64,000 nt of DNA from Acidobacteriota bacterium (GTDB lineage Bacteria > Acidobacteriota > Terriglobia > Terriglobales > Acidobacteriaceae). This document shows positions 58,526 through 64,000 of this stretch, piece after piece. The notes under the pieces are model-generated. The model saw only the letters and a program-made list of their open reading frames with translations. It did no database searches and had not been told where the DNA came from. Position 1 is the first letter of the stretch. Each line of letters starts with the position of its first letter. The DNA is taken from the NCBI GenBank assembly GCA_021780315.1, contig JAJXYY010000047.1, forward strand, positions 1 through 64,000, written 5' to 3'. A program made the position numbers and the translations under genes.

Positions 58526-60715
58526 CTACTCGTTCCCTGCTTTCACTTCAAACTCCAAATGCGACGGATACTTCGCGGACTCGTAGATCGTCATCGTCTC
58601 TGCCTTGTACGCGTCTGCTGGAGCCGTCATGATATTCGGCACAAACGTCTGTGGATTCCGGTCATAGAGCGGGAACCAGCTGGACTGTACCTCCACCATC
58701 ATCTTGTGCCCTTTCTTGAACGTGTGGTCCGCCCCATGCAGACTCCACTTGTACTCCTCCACCGCGCCCGGCTCGATCGCCTCAGGCTTCTCAAAGCTCT
58801 TCCGATATCGTCCTCGGAAGATCTCATCCACAATCATCAACTGATACCCCGCCATCGGCGCCGGAGCATCGTCCGGATACACATCGATCAACTTCACCAC
58901 CCAGTCCGCATCGCTTCCCGTCGTCGCCGCAAATAGGTCCGCCATCACATCGCCTGTCACCGTCACATCGTGATCCAGCACCGGCGTCATAAAGTTTGCC
59001 AGGTCCTTCCGCCCGCTCACAAACCGCTGGTCTTCCACCAGCCACGTCCGCCACTTCGAGCCATTCCCATACGTCGCCTGAATAGGTCGGTTCCGGTACG
59101 GCACCGGGTTCGCCGGATCGGCCACATACGAAACCTTCCCCTCCCCGCCCGGCCCGCTCATGCTCAGCCCGCCCTCGCCCGTCAGGTAAAGCTTCGCCTC
59201 CTTGAATCCCACCTGCGGAGGCCACGCCGCATACCGCTCCCACTGGTTCACGCCCGTCCGAAAGCTCGCCACATCCTGCAGGTCGAAGCCCGCCTTCCCC
59301 TTCAAGTACTTCTCAAAAAATGGCGCCTCGATCATCTTCCGGTACTCGTCGCCCGTCGCCGCGCCAAAGTCCAATGCCCCCAGATGCCGCGTCGTCCCAT
59401 CCCAGCCACCGTGGTTCCACGGCCCCAGAGCCATGAATACTTCACCCTGGGTATCATGCGGCTTCAACGCGGCATACTCCGCCTGCGTCCCCCACATGTC
59501 TTCCTGGTCCCACCACCCACCCACCTCCAGCGTCGGAACCTCCACCCTGCTCAAGCGCTTCTCCACCGCCATGTCCTGCCAGAACTTCGTGTAACTCGGC
59601 TGCGTCAGAAATACCTTCGCCGTCGGCAGGTCAGACATCTTGGCCGCCTTCGCAGCACCCGCAAAGTTTCCGTTCTTCAAGAAGAAATCAAACGTATCGT
59701 CCTTCGTATCCACCCGAACGTCCGTCTTCTGTCCTTCCAACTGCTGCACATAATCGAACCCGTACGTCTCCCGAAACGCGCCGTTATGGAAGAAGTCGTC
59801 CCCCATCCACACATCCGTCATCGGAGCCTGCGGACTGATCGCCTTCACCGCCGGATGCGCATCGATCCCTGCCATCATCGCCAGAAACCCCGGATACGAT
59901 ACCCCGATCACACCCACCTTGCCGCTGTTGTTCGGTACATTCTTCAGCAGCCAGTCGATCGTGTCGCGCGTATCCGTCGTCTCGTCCACATCATTCTTCG
60001 TCGTGTGCGCCACAACCGGACGGTTCATCACAAACTGCCCCTCCGACTCGTACCGCCCCCGTATGTCCGCGAACACAAAGATGTACCCACTCGCCGCCAG
60101 CTCCGGCTTGCTCGCATTCACCCCATTCGACGTATATCCATCCACCCCATACGGCGTCCGCTCCATCAGAAACGGCAACGCCTCTCCTCTCTTCTCCGAA
60201 CCCGCCGGACGCAGTATCACCACATGCAGCTTCGCCCCATCTCGCACCGGTATCATCGCCTCACTGCGCGTGTACTCCCGAAAATGATTCAGCCGCACCG
60301 CCGCATCGCTGAACCGAACATACGTTCGCATCGCGCCCTTGCTGCCCACCTGCAACGCCGTCACCTTGCCCGCCGCACTCCGCTCGAACACCACCAGCCT
60401 CGACGTACCGCCAATCCCAAACTCATCCCCGCTCCGTGCCCCCAACTCGACCCGCGCCGTGCGTTCTCCCTCCATCGTCAGCCCACGCCCTGCGGTGTTC
60501 ACCGCCAGAACCACCTCCGGTTCCTCGGCTAACCGGTACTCCCCCACATACTCCGCCAACCCCTTAGACTCTTCAGCCGCAGCCACGCCCTTAGCCATCG
60601 GCCCGCTTCCAGGTGATCCAGACAAGTTTGATTCAGCTACAGTCGTTCCAGCGGCTCGCGCCGGCCCTATACCCCACATCGCCAACACCAACACCGCAAC
60701 CAGACCAAGCTTCAT
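58526..60715 (-). CDS. Exported CocE/NonD family alpha/beta-hydrolase
   Basis: A secreted serine hydrolase of about 729 residues, like acyl- or X-Pro-peptidases and glutaryl-7-ACA acylases. The signal peptide is LGLVAVLVLAMWGIGPARA. A beta-rich extra domain at about 55-150 (LAEYVGEYRLAEEPEVVLAV) resembles DUF3471. The catalytic domain contains GVSYPGF with the nucleophile Ser, GGWWDQEDMWG with the Asp region and LGPWNHGGWDG with the His. The C-terminal jelly-roll (about 500-729) includes DADWVVKLIDVYPD. ATG 60715 is preferred because GAGGAG lies 7 nt upstream; ATG 60718 is just before it. Natural substrate unknown. Confidence 0.9.
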   Translation of the reverse strand: MKLGLVAVLVLAMWGIGPARAAGTTVAESNLSGSPGSGPMAKGVAAAEESKGLAEYVGEYRLAEEPEVVLAVNTAGRGLTMEGERTARVELGARSGDEFGIGGTSRLVVFERSAAGKVTALQVGSKGAMRTYVRFSDAAVRLNHFREYTRSEAMIPVRDGAKLHVVILRPAGSEKRGEALPFLMERTPYGVDGYTSNGVNASKPELAASGYIFVFADIRGRYESEGQFVMNRPVVAHTTKNDVDETTDTRDTIDWLLKNVPNNSGKVGVIGVSYPGFLAMMAGIDAHPAVKAISPQAPMTDVWMGDDFFHNGAFRETYGFDYVQQLEGQKTDVRVDTKDDTFDFFLKNGNFAGAAKAAKMSDLPTAKVFLTQPSYTKFWQDMAVEKRLSRVEVPTLEVGGWWDQEDMWGTQAEYAALKPHDTQGEVFMALGPWNHGGWDGTTRHLGALDFGAATGDEYRKMIEAPFFEKYLKGKAGFDLQDVASFRTGVNQWERYAAWPPQVGFKEAKLYLTGEGGLSMSGPGGEGKVSYVADPANPVPYRNRPIQATYGNGSKWRTWLVEDQRFVSGRKDLANFMTPVLDHDVTVTGDVMADLFAATTGSDADWVVKLIDVYPDDAPAPMAGYQLMIVDEIFRGRYRKSFEKPEAIEPGAVEEYKWSLHGADHTFKKGHKMMVEVQSSWFPLYDRNPQTFVPNIMTAPADAYKAETMTIYESAKYPSHLEFEVKAGNE

Positions 60716-60893
60716 CATGAGTCTCCTCAAAATAAAATCGCTGTCTTACCCCTGCGCTCTAACAACACATAGTCATCGGCCGTGAACCGCATGCATCTTG
60801 AGCTCCCCGAACATGCAACCAGAATCGTTACAACCTCGATTCTCTGTCCACGTCGCTCACATGCATGTCGTCCACGGCTCCAGACATCCTGGC

Positions 60894-61118
60894 TTAACTT
60901 ACCGGTGCTTCCGGGCTGGCCGCGCACTGAAAGCCAACCTTGTTGTGCGAGCCGTCGCAGAAAGGACGCTTCTCACTCGCGCCACAACGGCACAACGAGA
61001 TCGCAGGCTTCCCGGTCAGGTCCCACTGCTTCCCATTCGCATCCACCAGCTCAATCGGTCCTTCGACCCGTAGTGGACCATTCGGACGCACAATTATCTT
61101 TACCGCTTGTTCCGACAT
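60894..61118 (-). CDS. Small CDGSH iron-sulfur protein
   Basis: A 74-residue protein with the [2Fe-2S] CDGSH motif: LCRCGASEKRPFCDGSHNKV gives the Cys-x-Cys...Cys-Asp-Gly-Ser-His ligands. The N-terminal part VKIIVRPNGPLRVEGPIELV and the central KQWDLTGKPAISL are typical of bacterial CDGSH domain proteins that follow a small beta strand pair. ATG 61118 is used; a GTG 15 nt upstream is an alternative. It is 130 nt downstream of the NtrC-type regulator on the same strand. A role in redox or iron-sulfur handling is inferred from the family. Confidence 0.9.
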   Translation of the reverse strand: MSEQAVKIIVRPNGPLRVEGPIELVDANGKQWDLTGKPAISLCRCGASEKRPFCDGSHNKVGFQCAASPEAPVS

Positions 61119-61248
61119 CGTTTCAGTGCTCACTCTCTTACTTAGGATGTGCCCAGCATAGCAAACCCGCAGCACCTCCGCAGCACCTCCGCCACCCGCG
61201 AACCGCACTCACGCTCCTCCTCGCTGCCACCACCAGCCAGCGCAGCAC

Positions 61249-62868
61249 CTAAGCCCCCAGTTCCATGCCCTCCGTCCCCTCGCTGATCCCGTACTCCTTC
61301 AGCTTCCGGTACAGCGTCGTCTTTCCAATCCCCAACAGCTTCGCCGCCATCAGCTTGTCGCCCTGCAACTGCCGAATCGTCCCCAGAATCGCCCGGCGTT
61401 CCATCTCCGAGATCGACACGATTCCGCCCGACATCCCATCGCCGGCCTCCGCGCCCGCCAGCACCCCATCCAGCACAGCCTCATCCATCTGCGCGCCCTG
61501 CAGCCGCTGCGCCCGGTGCAGCCGAAAGTCCTGCAGTTGCGTCGGCAAATCGCCCATATGCAGTAGTGGTCCGCTCGACAGCGCACACGCCCGTTCGATC
61601 GCATTCTCCAGCTCCTGCACATTGCCCGGCCAGTCATACTCGCTCATCACCCGCAGCGTATCATCGGAGAACTCCCGTTCCTTCCCGCTCGCCCCATCCA
61701 TCTGCGCCAGAAAGTGCATCGCCAACGCCGGAATATCTCCCCGCCGGTCCCGCAGCGGCGGGATACGCAAACTCACCACATTCAGTCGAAAGTACAGGTC
61801 CTTCCGGAACCGCCCCTGCTCCACCATTGCCGCCAGGTCCCGGCTGGACGACGCCAGCACCCGTGCCGTCATCCGGTGCGCCTGTACCCCGCCCACCGGA
61901 CGCACCTCCCGCTCCTGCAGCGCCCGCAGCAGCTTCGCCTGCAAGTCCAGCGGCAACTCGCCAATCTCTTCCAGAAACACCGTTCCACCCTCAGCCGCCG
62001 CCAGCGCTCCCTCTTTCGAGCGGTTCGCCCCTATAAACGCTCCCTTCACCTGTCCAAACAACTCGCTCTCCACCGCCAGCGGAACCAGCCCACCACACTC
62101 CACAATCACAAACGGCTTCCTGGCACTCGGTCCATGTTTGTGGATCGAGCGCGCCACCAGCTCCTTACCCGTCCCGCTCTCCCCAAGGATCATCACCGGA
62201 TGCGTCGAGAACGCCACCTTCGACAGAATCCGGTACAACTTCTCCATCTCCGGCGACTGGCCCACCAGCTCTCCCATCCCCGTCTTGGTCCGCAGTTTCT
62301 CCCGCAGGCGCCGGCTCTCCATATGAAACCGCCGCCGTTGCCCCGCCCGCTCCAGCACCGCCGTCAACTCCTCCACCGCAAACGGCTTCGTCAGATAGTC
62401 CGATGCACCAATCCGCATCGCCTCCACCGCCGAACCCACAGTTGCAAACGCCGTCATCACCACCACCGTCGTCTCCGGATGCAGCATCTTCACCTGCTCC
62501 AGCAGCACCAGCCCGCTCCCGCCCGGAAGCCGCAGGTCCAGCAGCAGCAGATCCACCCGTTGACACTTCAACATCCTCTCCGCCTCCGGTACACTGCCCG
62601 CCTCCGTCACAGCGCAGCCCCGCCCCGCCGCAATATCCCGGCACGCCCGTCGCACCGGCGCGTCGTCATCCACCACCAACACCTGAAGCACCAGCTTCTC
62701 GTCGCCCGCCGCAACCCCCAGCGGAGCCTGCCCCAACAGCGAAGCCTGCTCCGCCTCATCCTGCCCGCTCGCCACACTGCCCAAAACCAGTCCGCTCCTG
62801 TCCTTCGACACCGGCAGCTCCCCAGCCCGGACACCCTCATCCGTTCGCTTCATCGTTTCGTTGCCCAT
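61249..62868 (-). CDS. NtrC-type response regulator with altered GAFTGA loop
   Basis: A 539-residue regulator with a receiver, an AAA+ domain and a Fis-type helix-turn-helix. A non-conserved lead of about 55 residues precedes the receiver (VLVVDDDAPVRR, phospho-acceptor Asp in LLLLDLRLPGGSG, Thr in VVMTAFA, Lys in LTKPFA). The AAA+ part has Walker A GESGTGKE, Walker B GGTVFLEEI and the arginine-finger region FRKDLYFRLN. The sigma54-contact loop reads FGQVKGAFIGAN rather than FGHEKGAFTGA. The C-terminal helix-turn-helix is KLMAAKLLGIGKTTLYRKLK. ATG 62868 overlaps the stop of the preceding gene (TGATG). No histidine kinase is in the window. Confidence 0.9.
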   Translation of the reverse strand: MGNETMKRTDEGVRAGELPVSKDRSGLVLGSVASGQDEAEQASLLGQAPLGVAAGDEKLVLQVLVVDDDAPVRRACRDIAAGRGCAVTEAGSVPEAERMLKCQRVDLLLLDLRLPGGSGLVLLEQVKMLHPETTVVVMTAFATVGSAVEAMRIGASDYLTKPFAVEELTAVLERAGQRRRFHMESRRLREKLRTKTGMGELVGQSPEMEKLYRILSKVAFSTHPVMILGESGTGKELVARSIHKHGPSARKPFVIVECGGLVPLAVESELFGQVKGAFIGANRSKEGALAAAEGGTVFLEEIGELPLDLQAKLLRALQEREVRPVGGVQAHRMTARVLASSSRDLAAMVEQGRFRKDLYFRLNVVSLRIPPLRDRRGDIPALAMHFLAQMDGASGKEREFSDDTLRVMSEYDWPGNVQELENAIERACALSSGPLLHMGDLPTQLQDFRLHRAQRLQGAQMDEAVLDGVLAGAEAGDGMSGGIVSISEMERRAILGTIRQLQGDKLMAAKLLGIGKTTLYRKLKEYGISEGTEGMELGA

Positions 62869-63413
62869 CAGCATGCAATCCACCCCGCTGCGCCCTGCAC
62901 CACATAACGCCGCTGCGGCGGCAGCACCTCACCATCCTCCTGCTCTACCCACGCCACCCGTCGCGGCCCAATCCGGCCCAGCCCCATCACTTCCAGCCCC
63001 GGCGCTTGCCCCGGCATCAACTCGCCCACCACCGGCTCCGATACTCTGCATGACTCCACCATCATGCCCAGCTCCTGCTCCTGAGCACTTGCTCGCCGGG
63101 CACTCTGCAGCATCTGTTCCACCACGACCCAGCTGCGCTCCCGCAGTATCCCCAGCTCCGCAGCATACCGCCCCTCCGGATCAGGGACCCCCGTCGGACT
63201 CGCCACCATGTACGTCGACAACTGGAGCGCCTCCAGCAACTCGCCCAGGTCCCGCAACATCCCCACCCGTCCCGTACCCAACTGCGTCCGGCCCGGCCCC
63301 TCACCCTCCGCGTCCTCCGCACCCTCCAGACGACGGCTGATCCTGCGTAACGCCGCAAACTGTTCCGTGCGGCTCTCTTTCCCTGAGGCGATACTGCTCT
63401 GCGCTGCCTGCAT
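62868..63413 (-). CDS. Hypothetical protein coupled to the NtrC-type regulator
   Basis: About 181 residues, soluble, with no recognised domain. The first 125 residues look helical and charged (ESRTEQFAALRRISRRLEG, MLRDLGELLEALQLS, RSWVVVEQMLQSARRASAQE). The end is beta-like (RRVAWVEQEDGEVLPPQRRY). ATG 63413 is chosen for GGAG 8 nt upstream; a GTG at 63440 extends it. Its TGA overlaps the regulator ATG, so the two are translated together and it may supply a signal-input or partner function. The frame is maintained end to end and is much longer than expected by chance on this strand. Confidence 0.6.
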   Translation of the reverse strand: MQAAQSSIASGKESRTEQFAALRRISRRLEGAEDAEGEGPGRTQLGTGRVGMLRDLGELLEALQLSTYMVASPTGVPDPEGRYAAELGILRERSWVVVEQMLQSARRASAQEQELGMMVESCRVSEPVVGELMPGQAPGLEVMGLGRIGPRRVAWVEQEDGEVLPPQRRYVVQGAAGWIAC

Positions 63414-63746
63414 GGTCACACTCCAAGCCTTCTCAATCACGCTGCCGTAGACGATGAATGCACTTCTGTAATCAATTCAAGCGCCACACTGGAACTCCCA
63501 GTCGAAGCAATCTCTCATTTCCTGTTACCACTGCTCGCTTTCAGCCAATAAAAGGGTTACTACAGGTACAACTAAAAACATCGCACACTTACAACCCGAT
63601 AAAACACCCCAAATTTAGCGAACCTCTTTCGCCATTCCCATTTCGGAACCGAACGCCAACTCTTCCTCCATCTGTCCCAATCCGCTGCACCTCGTCCACC
63701 GTACCCACCCGACTCCTCCAGCCCGCCGCACCCTATAATCACCTTC
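63414..63746. other. Divergent intergenic region before rph (333 bp)
   Basis: More A/T-rich than its flanks, with no gene, RNA family or repeat recognised. It should hold promoters for rph and for the divergent regulator pair. A TATAAT hexamer just before rph is listed separately. Confidence 0.5.
63734..63739 (+). promoter_or_regulatory. TATAAT hexamer close to the rph start
   Basis: A perfect -10-like TATAAT ends 7 nt before ATG 63747. No ribosome-binding site lies between, so the transcript may begin at or near the start codon (leaderless). The -35 position (about 63711) shows no good match. Confidence 0.35.
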
Positions 63747-64000
63747 ATGTCTACTGCCGCACCCAACACCCTCTTCCGCCCCGACCACCGCACCTTCGAC
63801 GCCCTCCGCCCCGTTCGCATCACTCCCAACTTCATCCCCACCGCCGAGGGCTCCGTCCTCATCGAATCCGGAAACACCCGCGTCCTCTGCAACGCCACCA
63901 TCGAAACCGGCGTCCCCGGATGGCTCCGCAACTCCGGCCGCGGCTGGGTCACCGGTGAGTACGGCATGCTCCCCCGCGCCACCCTCACCCGCACCCCCCG
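63747..64000 (+). CDS. rph: Ribonuclease PH (partial, cut by right edge)
   Basis: 3'-to-5' phosphorolytic exoribonuclease that trims tRNA precursors. Only the first 84 codons are inside the window. They match the family closely: [40 protein letters not shown] and [20 protein letters not shown], which contain the conserved substrate-binding Arg-rich positions. ATG 63747 is the natural start. Codon use is strongly C-ending like the neighbouring genes. The remainder lies beyond the right edge. Confidence 0.93.
   Translation, partial: MSTAAPNTLFRPDHRTFDALRPVRITPNFIPTAEGSVLIESGNTRVLCNATIETGVPGWLRNSGRGWVTGEYGMLPRATLTRTP

Overview
The window looks like a chromosome segment of an Acidobacteriota member of the Terriglobia type (Edaphobacter/Granulicella/Terriglobus-like). 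The reasons are four secreted CRTAC1-type proteins (FG-GAP repeats plus an ASPIC/UnbV tail), an Oar-like TonB receptor with a carboxypeptidase-regulatory N-terminus, abundant TPR lipoprotein-like genes, many secreted glycosidases, and strongly C-ending codon use from about 23 kb onward. The assignment is an inference from gene content.

Region 1 (1-10.97 kb) is a mobile, defence-rich island with a composition visibly less C-rich than the rest. It carries a type I restriction-modification operon (hsdM, a DUF1016/YhcG-type nuclease, hsdS, hsdR cut by the left edge), all joined by 4-nt ATGA overlaps. It also has a tyrosine recombinase and a tightly packed two-gene cassette: an ORC/CDC6-like AAA ATPase with a C-terminal helix-hairpin-helix and a helical protein with a HEPN-like Rx4H motif. 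The island abuts the 3' end of a tRNA-Leu(CAA), the probable integration site; the other attachment site is not in the window.

Region 2 (11-40 kb) is a carbohydrate and envelope region. A TonB receptor, a TPR protein and a CRTAC1 protein lie in line. They are followed by a GntR-LacI fusion regulator, a small cytochrome c, and a pentaheme cytochrome fused to TPRs. Next come a ROK sugar kinase and a divergent sugar-porter MFS, then a second CRTAC1 protein, a GH13 alpha-glucosidase, a periplasmic trehalase and an amylo-alpha-1,6-glucosidase-like enzyme. Together these would hydrolyse alpha-glucosides and trehalose in the periplasm, import the sugar and phosphorylate it. A TPR protein and two translationally coupled CRTAC1 proteins close the region.

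Region 3 (40-45.4 kb, minus strand) is housekeeping: an Asd-like protein without the catalytic Cys, phosphatidylserine synthase and decarboxylase (phosphatidylethanolamine synthesis), a DUF465 protein, RimI, TsaB, and a MeaB GTPase fused to methylmalonyl-CoA epimerase.

Region 4 (45.5-64 kb) holds an alpha-L-fucosidase and a pectin module (pectinesterase, hexuronate transporter, FadR-type regulator, with a FadR-type operator before the transporter). It also holds methionyl-tRNA synthetase with an atypical internal patch, two Tat-exported cupins, a cytochrome c-sugar dehydrogenase fusion, TatD, YajQ, a NUDIX hydrolase, a CocE-type hydrolase, a CDGSH protein, an NtrC-type regulator with an altered GAFTGA loop, and the start of rph. 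Several intergenic gaps here contain families of hairpin-forming repeats beginning GGGTGCCCCAT, or built on CTTCGCGAAG.
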